64,000 nt of DNA from Scalesia atractyloides (Eukaryota > Streptophyta > Magnoliopsida > Asterales > Asteraceae): positions 26,353,857 through 26,417,856 of the forward strand of contig CAMTDV010000013.1 of NCBI GenBank assembly GCA_947069175.1, given 5' to 3'. Position numbers and translations under genes: made by a program. How positions within the stretch are numbered: the first letter of the stretch is position 1; the number at the start of each line of letters is the position of its first letter. Under the pieces are notes generated by a model. That model saw only the letters and a program-made list of their open reading frames with translations, had not been told where the DNA came from and did not search any database. Positions 11,428-22,462 of the stretch are shown here, in pieces.

Positions 11428-14400
11428 CATTTTTCATGTAATTTTTTTCATTTACTGGTGCAACCTACATTTTTTTGTTAACGTTTCAAATTCACACGGA
11501 ATATTTAAGTGATTTATAAGTTTTATCAATTAATTAGTTATACATATTTTTCCGTTCATAAACAAAATAAAAAAAAACATGTATTTTTAACTTTTGAAAC
11601 CAGCTATGATATAGAAATAGTGTTTTTAAATGAACTAATTATCTTTCAGTTGAACGATTGAAATACGAAATAACTATGTTATGGGCGCTTTCTGAATCAT
11701 ACTCATCGTCTTCTCAGGTCTATGAACAAAACTTATCCAATGACATGACAATAAAATAATTTACGCTAAAATGTTTTTTTAATCATTCATAATCCTTTCT
11801 AGAAATATACACAAATGATTGCGCAATTTTGTTCTTAACTATGTATTTAAATTAAATGCTCTAAATTCAAATATTATTTAATGGCTTAGTATTGCTTGCA
11901 CTCACCCTTAGCAATTTAACAATAATATTCAAGTGTAAAGAGTCGTCTAGACCCATTCATATTAGTTGAATTGGTCACACAGAAGTCAATGTTATGTTAT
12001 AAAAGAATTAACCTATAAATTATTCGTTTAAATAGCATGAAAACACAGATTAAATACACAACTCTTGCTTACAAATATATATAACTACATATAAAATTTA
12101 CAAGACTTTGCCTAGTCACATGTATGTGACGAAGATGAAAGCACTGTCATGGCGAAGAATCAAGAAAAACTGAAATTTTTGAAAAGCACAAAATAAATTC
12201 TGGAAATCTGTATTTTAATAATAAAAAAAGTAATAATGTTTTATGTCATCAATTAGTTGCTTCATTAAATACTTTATTTTTTGAATTAAATTAGCAAATA
12301 CGAGTATGATGTAATTAAGAATAAAAAAACGAGGTATTTTAAAAGAAAAATAATTGTATTTCTTTAAAATGAATTAATTTAAAATATTTCTGATGTGTTA
12401 CATGTGTCAAAGTATATTCATGTTTTGGTATGTTTTTGGTATTTGTTTATTATATGTGTCAACTATATTTAGGTATCTCGTACATTTTTATCACGTGCAT
12501 TGAATGTAAACTATTTGTCAAACCGTAAAGCATTGGTCCTTATTGTGACGTGCCAAACCGTGAACACTTTTATCACGTGCGTTGAGTGTAAACATTTTTA
12601 TCATCTGCCAGAGCCTCAACGATTAAGAAAATTCAAGCAACATGATGGTTTACTTTATGAGTAGTGTACCATTGGTCGAGAGTTATGATGTACCAATGTT
12701 TCCCCTTGGATAATTCAAATTAGGTCCCCCAAAAGAGCCTCAACCTTGACCATCCATGTCAATGGAACATAAACATCAACATTGTCATGTAATTAACACA
12801 TGGAGATATTATTCCAATATTGTTATGTATTTGGAATCTATAAAATCTCGAGTGCTCTATTTTGCTACCAATGATACAAGAAATGTCTTTGGATTTGATC
12901 ATGGTTATGGTTGTGATGTTACACATAAGGATAACATGTGTGTATATTCATACGATATGTAGCTTTTGTAGTAAACCACATGTCCATACGATATGTAGCT
13001 TTTGTAGGTAAACCACATGTCCATACGATATGTAGCTTTTGTAGGTAAACCACATGTTGGAAAAAGTGCATGTTAAAATCAAAATATTGGCAAAAGCTTT
13101 CATTGTAACAAACAAATAAGCCTCAAGAACAAGACATCCTATTCTTGGTGTATATTATGCACTAGAGTACCAAGTTTGATTTTTTATAGGTTCATGTTAT
13201 AGAAACATTATAAATCTTGTACATTTATCTCTAAAAGTTATCAATTTTGTTATGATACACCTCATGTTCAAATTTGTTACAAAAAAGAACTAGGAGTTGG
13301 TCTCTAGAGGTGTTAGAGAAACATTTGTATCCCGGTGGTCACGTTACTTGTAATAGGTCAAGTACATACATTGAGACACATGCTTCTTGTCTTAAGTGTC
13401 TTGCGTGGTGTAAGAAAATAAGGACAAAAAGATTACATTATTTCTTCAATTGTATCCACATCTTTTCTTATTATTTATGGTCGTTAACTGTTAACTGATA
13501 CTTCGACTAGTAATTTTTAAGATGCATCTACAAGCCCCAACACACATATCGTTAATTTGTATTTTGACTAATAATTTTTAAGATCGATCTACAAGCCCCG
13601 ACTCACATACCTTGGTGCTTCCATATCTATACAACATATAAGCTATCAACCTCATAAAAAACTCCAACACTGTTGTTTTTTTAACTAATAGTACCAATCA
13701 ACATTGTGACACTGAAATCAAAGAGTTTCACGATGGTAATATGCAATCACACATGCCAAGAGCTAATAACAAGGCAAAGACAGAGTAGTTGGGGTTTCCA
13801 ACATTGCAAAGTAATTAACATTTTGGTTTGATATTAAAACAATTATGTCATCCTATATACACACATAGAAGAAAGGGGCCGCGAGATCCCATGTGGCCAA
13901 GCAGGGTCGCGGGGAATACCAAGCCGTCCTGGCTCCTGCCCCTCCCTAGCATCCTCATGGTCTTTGTCCCACGTCTCTCTTACCATTTTACCATTTGAAA
14001 GTAAATTGTTGTTTTTTTATTTAAAATAATATAAAATAGAGGGATGCTTATCGCGTAGGTTTTAAGATATGAGATAGATACAACAAGTGGCCATAAGAAC
14101 TTGAGGAAGAGTTCTTTAAAAGTTATAATCCAAATGCCTACTCATACTTGTATGTTAATTAGCAAGAACACGAAACACATGTTAGAAACGAGTCAAATTT
14201 TAATTCAAACATCGATCATTTTAACTTTAGATCCCAATTTTAATTTATGATTTAATCAACCATAGACTTTTGGTTATTTTAACCTAATTCAATATTTCAT
14301 ATATTTTTTTTATTTCATTTCATCCAACACAAAGTATGTTACAACCGCACGACATAAACACACACACAGAGACTAAACCAGCTCCCATCGAAAACACTCA

Positions 14401-14600
14401 ATCATCTAAGAACTCGAACTCAACATCTGATTCGAACCCAGATTCATGTTCAGCATACATATCTCCTCTAGATTCAGTATATATTTGATTGTATATGGAT
14501 ATAAGTTGATGAATCATGCTTATATCAGAAAGAATTTGCATTAGAAGATCCTAGACAACCTCATGTGTTGCCTATGCTAAAACACTCAAAACCCCATCAA
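11428..14600. other. AT-rich intergenic region
   Basis: No gene or complete transposon is recognised. It holds the tandem repeat at 12949-13057, a two-copy duplication of about 60 bp at 13493-13612 (shared TAATTTTTAAGAT and CTACAAGCCCC), and a short GC-rich patch near 13870-13950. The part just before 14600 would be the 5' flank of the PPR gene; no promoter element is clear. Confidence 0.6.
12949..13057. repeat. Triplicated unit of 36-37 bp
   Basis: Three direct copies starting CATACGATATGTAGC at 12949, 12985 and 13022. They are nearly identical (one copy lacks a G), which suggests recent slippage. Confidence 0.9.
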
Positions 14601-15328
14601 TTCAAGAACCCCAAAATGTCAACATGTTCCAAGTTAACACTAAACTCAAGGAGCTTGTGAAATCAGGAAAACTGAATGACGCACGCCAAGTGTTTGATAA
14701 AATGCCTCACAGAGACGAAGTCACATGGACCACCATTATCTCTGCCTATGTAAAGGCTCCTGATCCATTTAAAGCATTGTCATCGTTTTCCACCATGTGG
14801 GTCAACCCATTTTAGCGAATGGACCCGTTCGTACTCAGTCTAGTACTCAAGGCATGTGCTATAAGTTTCAGTGCTAAACAAGGCGAATCGCTTCATGGGT
14901 GCTGTGTAAAAACTGATTTTGTGAGTTCTGTTTTTGTGGGAAATGCTCTTTTGGACATGTATATGAAGATTGGGAAAGTTTATGAAGGTTGTAGGGTGTT
15001 TGATGAGATGCCGATAAGGACTGTAGTGTCTTGGACTACGGTTATAACCGGTTTGGTGTGTGCTGGTTTTAACATGGAGGGTATTGCATATTATTCTAAG
15101 TTATGTAGAGATAATATGGCGTATGACTCGTATACATTGGCTATCGTGTTAAAGGGGTGTGCTGATGCATGTTTGTTTGTACGGGTAAAGAAATTCACGC
15201 CCAAATGTTAAATAAAGGTTTTGATACGACTTCGTTTGTTGCTAATATGCTTACAACCATGTACAACAAGTGCGGGAAGGCAGAGTACGCGTTGTACTTG
15301 TTTGAAACAATCAAAATTGAAAGACGTG

Positions 15329-17044
15329 TGATGTATTGAATAATACATCCATTTATCTTGTAGAGTTTGTATAATTTTTGCGTTTTTTCGTTTCGATTTG
15401 TCAAGAATTTATCTACTTTTAATCCAAACACGTTTTGCAGGTCTTGGTTCGTGAAAACGGTTGGAAGGATGGGAAAATGAGCGAAAATGGTAAAAAGAAC
15501 CGAGCCGGGACGCGAGTGAATCGAAACGAGAAAACGAAACGCAAAACAGGAATTACAACCCGGTCGCGGGGGTGACCGGCAAACATAGACTCTCTCGCGA
15601 AGCGCGAGAGAGTGATAGTTATCATTCCGGAAGTTACCTCGGTCGCAGGGCGCGACCGGACTACCCAAACTCTCTCGCGGGGCGCGAGAGAGGTGTTTAT
15701 CCTGAAAGTTTCGAAACCTGGTTGATTGTGGACTTGTTTTGTTATAAAAAGAATCATTATTGAGGTAAAACTCATATTGGGCAACGTTGGACGAACTAGA
15801 GCAGATTCGGAGCTACTTTCTGGAGATTTGAAGCTACAAGGAGCGGATCTAAGCTGTAGATATTGTGGTGGTGATCGAGGGAGTTCAAGGCAGGAGCTTG
15901 TCACGGTTTATCATACCAATCCTCACTTTGATTTCTTTGTCTTGATCAATCATGCTACCTTGTTATCAACTTTGTTTTAATTACTTTTCAAACATGTTTT
16001 TAGGCTAGATCTTCTTCGGTTACCTAGGTTTTGGATGATGGATTCATGAAACTTTGATTTGCTTTAATTAAATTTATGGTTTGAATATTTAATTGGTAAA
16101 GGTCACAACTTTAATGATCTAGTTTAGGGTATTTGCATGATCTTGATTGTTTTATGATTGTTTGGTTGATTTGCCTAAACTTTGGTGGATGTCTTTCATA
16201 TAATAGGTTTATGTTACTTTTCGTGTTCTAAGGAATTCGTGAAGTTGTCGGTAAAATTGGCCAATAAAACCGGGGAAACAATTAAATTAACCATAAAATC
16301 GAACTTGTCATTATACCTAACTTGTTAATTGAGAAATTGCAATTAGTTGGCTGAATTAATGTGGTAAATTGTTAGGTTAGGGTTTTGAGAAATTCCGAGT
16401 CTAATTTCCTTGTCATAATTGAATCAGTTAATCTAAACTAGAGAATTGTAGTTGGTCTGGGTTAATTATTGAGAGGTAATTAATAATTAGACACTTTACT
16501 AATTTAAAAGGTAACTGAAAAGGAATTTTTAGGACCGGTAAACGAATAAAAATGATAGGTTATTGTAGGTGTCTTCCTGAGAAGGGTCGGGGGTCTTGTT
16601 TAATAAATCTAAACTTTGATATGCCAAGATCCCGGTAAAATATTCAACCAGATTAATTATTATCAAATTAAAGGAGTAGTAGCCTAAAAATCTAACCTAG
16701 GTAACTAGTTTACTATCTCGTGATTAAAATCTAAGAAGTCCCTAGAAGTTCATAGTTTGGTTAGTCCAATTTAGTAGTTTTAGTTAATTTGATAATTTAG
16801 ATTTATTGGTAACCCCCCCCCCCCTTTTAAAATATACATAGTGTGTAATTGATTCTAAATTAGTAGTCTTAGCAATTAGAGAGTCATGTGGGTTCGATAA
16901 TCCGGACTTGCTTAATACTATTCTACAATTGATCGGTCCACTTGCCGGTTAATAGTTTAGTATAGTTTAGGAGTCTAGAATATAATTTGAGTCTAGAATT
17001 AGGGTAATTTGTTTTGTTTTTAATTAACTACTTTTAGAACATCA
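15329..17044 (+). mobile_element. Solo LTR inserted in the PPR gene
   Basis: TGATGTATTG...TAGAACATCA, 1716 bp, homologous in inverse orientation to the LTR at 7323-10755. The flanking codons lie in one PPR motif. Neither flank gives a 5-bp duplication (ACGTG left, AGTTT right), so a small deletion or inter-element recombination probably removed it. A TATA box (TATAAAAAG, 15743-15751) sets the sense strand. A C-homopolymer lies near 16812. Confidence 0.9.
15561..15692 (+). promoter_or_regulatory. Array of GC-rich hairpins upstream of the TATA box
   Basis: Palindromes at 15561-15578 (imperfect), 15590-15612 (CTCTCTCGC-GAAGC-GCGAGAGAG), 15640-15658 (CGGTCGC-AGGGC-GCGACCG) and 15670-15692 (CTCTCTCGC-GGGGC-GCGAGAGAG). 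The last ends 50 bp before the TATA box at 15743. Stems differ, yet a 5-nt purine-rich, C-ending centre is kept. Confidence 0.7.
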
Positions 17045-18336
17045 AGTTTCGTGGACTACAATCATCGCATCGTATGTTCAAACGGGTCAAAATCACAAGG
17101 CAGTTAACGCATTCTTGCAAATGCGCGAATCTCAAGTGATCCCCAACGAGTACACACCCTCGCAGCAGTCATCTCCGGTTGTGCGAATAACGCAAAGATT
17201 GACTTGGGTCAGCAGTTTCACGCCCACGTGTTACATAACGGCTTATGAGTTGTATGTCAATCACTAATTTGGTTATGACAATGTATTCAAAATGCGGGAA
17301 GTTACATTTATCGTTAATCGTTTTTCATGAAATGACTCAAAAAGACATCGTTTCATGGAGCACGATAATCGGGGAGCATGCGCAAGGAGGATTTGGAGAA
17401 GAAGCGCTTCGATACCTTTCGTTAATGAAATAAGACGGACCAAAACCGATCAAATTTGCATTCTCGAGTGTATTAAGTGTATGCATAAATATGGCGATTA
17501 TCGAACAGGGTAAGCAACTTCACGCGCATTGCATTTGTGTCGTCTAGACCATACCGCTATGGTAAGAAGCGGTTTGATCAACATGATTCAAAATGTGGGA
17601 GCATAAATGAATCGTTAAAGATATTTAAAGAAGCCGAACATAACGATATCATGTCATGGACAACCATGATTAATGGATATGCCGAACATGGGTTGAGTCA
17701 ACAAGCAATAGACCTGTTCGAGCGTCTCGTTAAAGTCGGTCTAAAACCCGGCGCGATCACCTTCATCGGCGTTTTAACCGCGTGTAGCCACGCCAGTCTA
17801 GTCGACTTCGGCTTTCATTACTTCAACCAAATCACAAACGGCAAACTTACTTTATCCAAAGAACATTACGGTTGTATGATCGATCTCCTTTGCAGAGCCG
17901 GGCGGTTAAGTGAGGCTGAAAACATGATAACCGACATGCCTTGTAACGTTGACGATGTTGTCTGGTCAACTCTTTTGAGAGCTTGTAGCTTACACGGAGA
18001 CGTTGACTTAGGGGCACACACAGCAAAACGGATTCTTGAAATGGACCCGAATTGCGCATCGACACATATTACGTTGGCGAATTTGTATTCAGTTAAAGGT
18101 AAGTGGCGGGAAGCTATGGAAGTGAGGAGATTGATGAGACGAAAGGTGTTATAAAGGAGCCTAGATGGTCTTGGATTAAGATTCGGGATTGCGTGTTTGC
18201 GTTTGCAGCCGGTGATCGTTCGAATCATATATGTTGCGTATTCGGATTATTCTCTTCAAAGGAACAAGTGTTTGTTAATGTAGAGAATGTGTTAATTTAC
18301 ACTATAGATGAAGTTGAGGAGAAATTTTGCCAATGA

Positions 18337-20400
18337 GATTTTCAAATTTTGATTTATTTATTATATTGTTTATTTGATCTTGAGATTGTTTAAATATACG
18401 CAACCGAAACTTGCTCGGGCATCCTACGCGACCTAGCATGTCGGACCATCGCAAACTAAAACTGATTTCACGTTTGGTGCTTGATATTCCTTCCAGAGTT
18501 CACCTCCAAATCCAGACCACGCATCTAGCACTACTGAAGTTGTACCTTATTTCGGGATCAGCCTTTTCGGAGCTACTGTAGCCGATGTTAGACCAACTTT
18601 TAAACTATCGGAACCCTGGATGATGACAATGTCGAGAACTAGGTATGAGCTCCTGCTCTACCCAAGTCACAACTAGGTGGCCAAGCTACAAGTAATATCC
18701 ATATGCTTGTTCAAAACTCATAATAATAATTTGTCAAAGGACCTAAAAATATACTTCTGAAGTTCTGATATCCTTTCATACGTCTAACAACCTATCACAT
18801 AAGTCTACTCTCACTACCATATGAAACAAGCCGGGTGTAAATGAGTTGAATAGAGCCTAAACTCGTCTAAACTCTGGCTCGGCTCGTTTAGTTTTAAAGG
18901 GGTGTAAATGAGTTGGATAGAGCCTGAACTTGCCTAAACTCGGGCTCGACTCGTTTAGTTTGGCGTTGGGCTGTGGCGCAGATCGCTTATTAATTATTAC
19001 ATATTTAAATTTATATTATTTGTTCACACATATTAAATTAGTTATATATATTTGCAATTACAGTTTTTTTTATAATACAATAAAAATTATAGTAGTTATA
19101 TAAATCTTGTTTTAGCCCGCAAGTTAAGTCAAGCTCAATATTTGAAGCTCTAATAATCATAAACTAGATTTGAGTTTGTTTAAGCTAAGCGGAGCTTTTA
19201 ACATGTTATCTAAAGTGTGATGAATAAGTGTGAGAATTCTATACCCTGGATAGGATTCTTGTTGACTACATTTGCCATTAAAGCTAGGGGTGAGCAAATT
19301 AACCACCATAGTCGATAACCGAATCTTAACCGATATAACCGAACCACTATTAATCGATAACTGACATAACCAATGGTTATGATTATGAAACTTTGTTTAA
19401 CCGACCAAGCGGTTATGGTTACGGTTATGAAACTTTGGTTAACCGATATAAACGGAATTGAACTAAACTTGTAATGTTAAGTTTATATAATGGATTTGTG
19501 TTTTATATTAACCATATATAAATTTTTTATTAAGATAATAGTATGTTGGTAACAAAATAATCTTGATGTAGATGCCCTTTATATTGATGAAAAATTGAGG
19601 TGTTATTGTCGCATTTTTTTTTGAAAATTACCTTACTAAAGATAATCCCTCATCGGTAGTTTAACCGAAAAAGTGTAGTCTTGGTTATCGTATAAAAAAC
19701 ACCCAAGTTAACTCCAAACCATGCACACCTTATTTATTTTAAAGCTTGATTGGTTAAATAACCGAAATTAATCAAAACCAAATCATAATCGAAGTTCGGT
19801 TATATTATAATTAAAGATAAAAATTGAACCAAACGACCCATACATAACCCTAATTATAACCCCATAATAATTTGTAAATACAAAGTTTGTAATAATTTGT
19901 TTTTAAATTCTATTCCTATATTACATTGAAGTCTGTGTAGCCTACTTTAATATAATAAAACATTAAAGATACTTAATACGCTTTAACATTCATCACACAC
20001 ATTCACAATAATAAAAACAACCACCTCTCTAAAGATGACTAACACGTCATTACCCCAACTATTCTTCTTCCGCAACACATACATCAAAAGCAACTTATAG
20101 AATAATAAAAAATCATTTTCTAACAATGAGTGATATGAGATTACCCTATTTATTTCTCTCTCCCAGCCTACTTACATTTATCAAAATTGACTCTCTACTT
20201 TCTCTTCCCTCCCTGTCACATTGTGTGGTTTTGGTCGTTCTTACATATAAACGACAACTCATTGTCAATCCTCCAACTCATAATAAATGGCTATAATCCA
20301 CTTTATTAGGCATGTCTAAATACATTAATACCGTTTGTACATTTGGAGATGTGCAATACTATACTAGGGACTTTTTTGTCTCATGTAAATAAATCATGTA
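18337..20400. other. Intergenic, degenerate non-autonomous repeats
   Basis: No gene is recognised. 18832-18962 holds two direct copies of a unit of about 65 bp starting GGTGTAAATGAGTTG. A related sequence occurs inverted at about 22545-22622, so these may be termini of hAT-like MITEs. 19286-19860 starts CTAGGGGTGAGCA and is rich in AACCGATATAACCGA-type motifs, like a decayed hAT MITE, but no target duplication was found. Confidence 0.45.
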
Positions 20401-20414
20401 ATAAGCACATGGGT

Positions 20415-20720
20415 TAGGGTAAGATAAAAATTTATACGAGTTGTGGGAACTTAGAGAACTCGGCCTTATGAAGGTTTTTTCAAAAAAGAAATTTACAAAA
20501 AATCATAAAAAAAATCATCGCTGTAAACAGTGATGTCATACTTATGTCATCAGCTTTTTACAGCTGTTGTAAGGGGCCGAAAAACACTACTTCGAAAACT
20601 TTTTTATTTATGACAATTTTTCTAAACATTTTAATCTAAGTGTGTGAAATAATGGGGACAAAACTCGCACGAGAAGGTTGAGTTCTCTAAGTTCTCACAA
20701 CTCGGACGGGTTTTCCCTTG
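20415..20720. mobile_element. Foldback/MITE candidate
   Basis: Inverted arms at 20437-20467 (CGAGTTGTGGGAACTTAGAG...) and 20674-20704 (...CTCTAAGTTCTCACAACTCG) match at most positions. They enclose about 205 bp with a second, smaller palindromic patch (CGCTGTAAACAGTG). The ends beyond the arms are poorly conserved and no target duplication was identified. Confidence 0.55.
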
Positions 20721-22312
20721 ATCTTGATCCATAAGCTATATCACAAAGAAATGTAAAGGTAAAAGAAACAAATATTTCGTGTGAATATATAAAAAGTTCA
20801 TTCCGTGTAATATTTTAAGCTTAAATATTTAGAAAAGATCCACGAGTTGAGCTTCTTCCAGCATCCACGAGCTTAGATTCAACCTACAACACATAAATTA
20901 AAGAACCTGATAGAAAAAATTTTGGGTACTTACTTCTCTGGTTTACAATAGAAATACTTGGTCATGACTCATGGACCAAGCAAATACATGGTGTAATAGA
21001 CATTTCTCACTCCCATTAGCTCAATATATACAACAAGTGTTAATAATTTATTGAATAAGTAGGTTTTAAGATCCTTCAACTTGATGAATTTGTTATTGCG
21101 TGAAAGAAGTATCACACATGATTTTTTTAAGTTTTACGGTATGATAAAACATCTAATCGGAAATCGTCTAAAGAAATAAGGAATGTAATGTATAGTTTTT
21201 TGTAATGGCAAACTCAAAGAACCTGTGAAGAAAGTGTATACATTTGCTTCCATTGTGATTTGAACTTGTGAGAAACTTAAAATATGTATTGATGCGACTA
21301 AATAAATACCCAGAATTTGTTATATATATATATATATAGTAAAGAGTTCAAATGAGAAGAAAAATTTTGTAAGAATAAAAAAATAACTTTTAAACCAATA
21401 GAAATTCTTCATTTACTTTATTTAATGTGTTTATTTAATATTATGAAAAAGGGCATATAGGTAAATCTATAATTGTTATTAATTAGCTAACTAATTAAAC
21501 TTGTAACTCATTTTTTCAATATACTTTTTCAAGATAAAATAATTTAGGTGAAGGACAATTTTCGACATGTGTAGGATTAAATTTTAGTATATGTATGATA
21601 AATTTTGAAATGTGTAGGGTAAATTCGATAGATATAAGATACATATAGGATAAATTTTGAAATGTGTAGGATATAATGTTTTTTGTTTTATTAATGATAG
21701 ATAACATAATTAATGAGAGGAGTTATAAATTATTTAATGTTTTACCATTATACCCTTTTTTTTCCTTCTCACATAAAATTTCTTCTTAAATGAAACTTCC
21801 CTATATATATATATATATATATATTTGTAAGTTTTTTTAAATGGAGTGTTAAAAAACTATGATTTGCAAGTTATGTTTATGATATAGAGAAAATATTTCA
21901 GATTAAACACTCAAGCGAAGCGAAGCGAAGCAAATCAAAGTAAAACTATTGGTTTATGTAATGAATGTTTTTCTGTGAACAATACCACACAAAAATTATG
22001 TCAAATGTATGTCAAAAAGGATATAGTGGTTGAAATCCATCATCGTATATTTGTCTATACACTATCGTAAATTGTGATTGTTCGTAGAGTCACAACTTAT
22101 CTCTAAATTGGTTTTTGCTAAAATAAACATATTTATCACATCTATTTATCTTAAAACAACCCATTATACGTGTTGATCAAATTCTATTTAGTCCTTTTTA
22201 AACCGTATACTGAATTTATAAGTTTTTTATAATTCACATTCTAAATTTTTTAATATTATCTTGAAAATATTTACTTCTATAAAGTAATGGTAATATTTTT
22301 TATCAAGAATAT
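20721..22312. other. AT-rich intergenic region
   Basis: No gene is recognised. It contains the MITE candidate at 21339-21802 and two (TA)n microsatellites bordering it. A short GCGAAGCGAAGCGAAGC run occurs near 21916. Confidence 0.6.
21339..21802. mobile_element. MITE candidate between (TA)n tracts
   Basis: Imperfect inverted arms of about 40 bp: 21344-21385 (AGTTCAAATGAGAAGAAAAA...) and 21755-21800 (...AAATTTCTTCTTAAATGAAACTT). Both sides are (TA)n, so the target duplication cannot be resolved. The interior (21540-21680) repeats ATAAATTTTGAAATGTGTAG in degenerate copies. A Mutator-type MITE is my best guess. Confidence 0.5.
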
Positions 22313-22462
22313 CACTACAAGAATTTGGGTTTATTGCGAAGAAGGTTACACGTTGTCATCGGCACATGTCACTCTAATTGACGTTATGTGTTGTTACAAG
22401 ATTTCTGGAATTTTTGTGTTAGGTCACCTATGACTTTTTGTGTTGTTACAAAATTTCTTGTT
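22313..22462. mobile_element. CACTA-type terminal fragment or small MITE
   Basis: CACTACAAGAATTTGGG at 22313 matches the typical terminal sequence of plant CACTA (En/Spm) elements. About 140 bp on, TTTCTTGT resembles the inverted end without its final AGTG. The inside repeats TGTGTTGTTACAA. Probably a decayed short non-autonomous element. Confidence 0.5.

Larger units (their letters stand above)
14624..18290 (+). pseudogene. PLS-class PPR protein pseudogene, At3g47840-like
   Basis: Family members are organelle-targeted RNA-binding proteins built from 35-36-residue PPR repeats with a C-terminal E domain. Repeat signatures run through the locus: DARQVFDKMPHRDEVTWTT (from about 14675), FVGNALLDMYMKIGK, VFDEMPIRTVVSWTTVITG, then after the insertion WSTIIGEHAQGGFGEEALRY, MINGYAEHGLSQQAIDLFE, HYGCMIDLLCRAGRLSEAE and the E-motif-like IKEPRWSWIKIRDC near 18155-18195. 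Order and spacing match Arabidopsis At3g47840 as I remember it. The gene is dead: stop at 14814, frame breaks near 15190, 17240, 17430 and 18150, and a 1.7-kb LTR (15329-17044) between the DV and SW codons of one repeat. Confidence 0.9.

Noticed and set aside
15195..15904. Long overlapping open frames on both strands across the LTR in the PPR gene
   Set aside because: They coincide with GC-rich palindromes of the solo LTR, where hairpins create open frames on both strands; no protein similarity is recognised.
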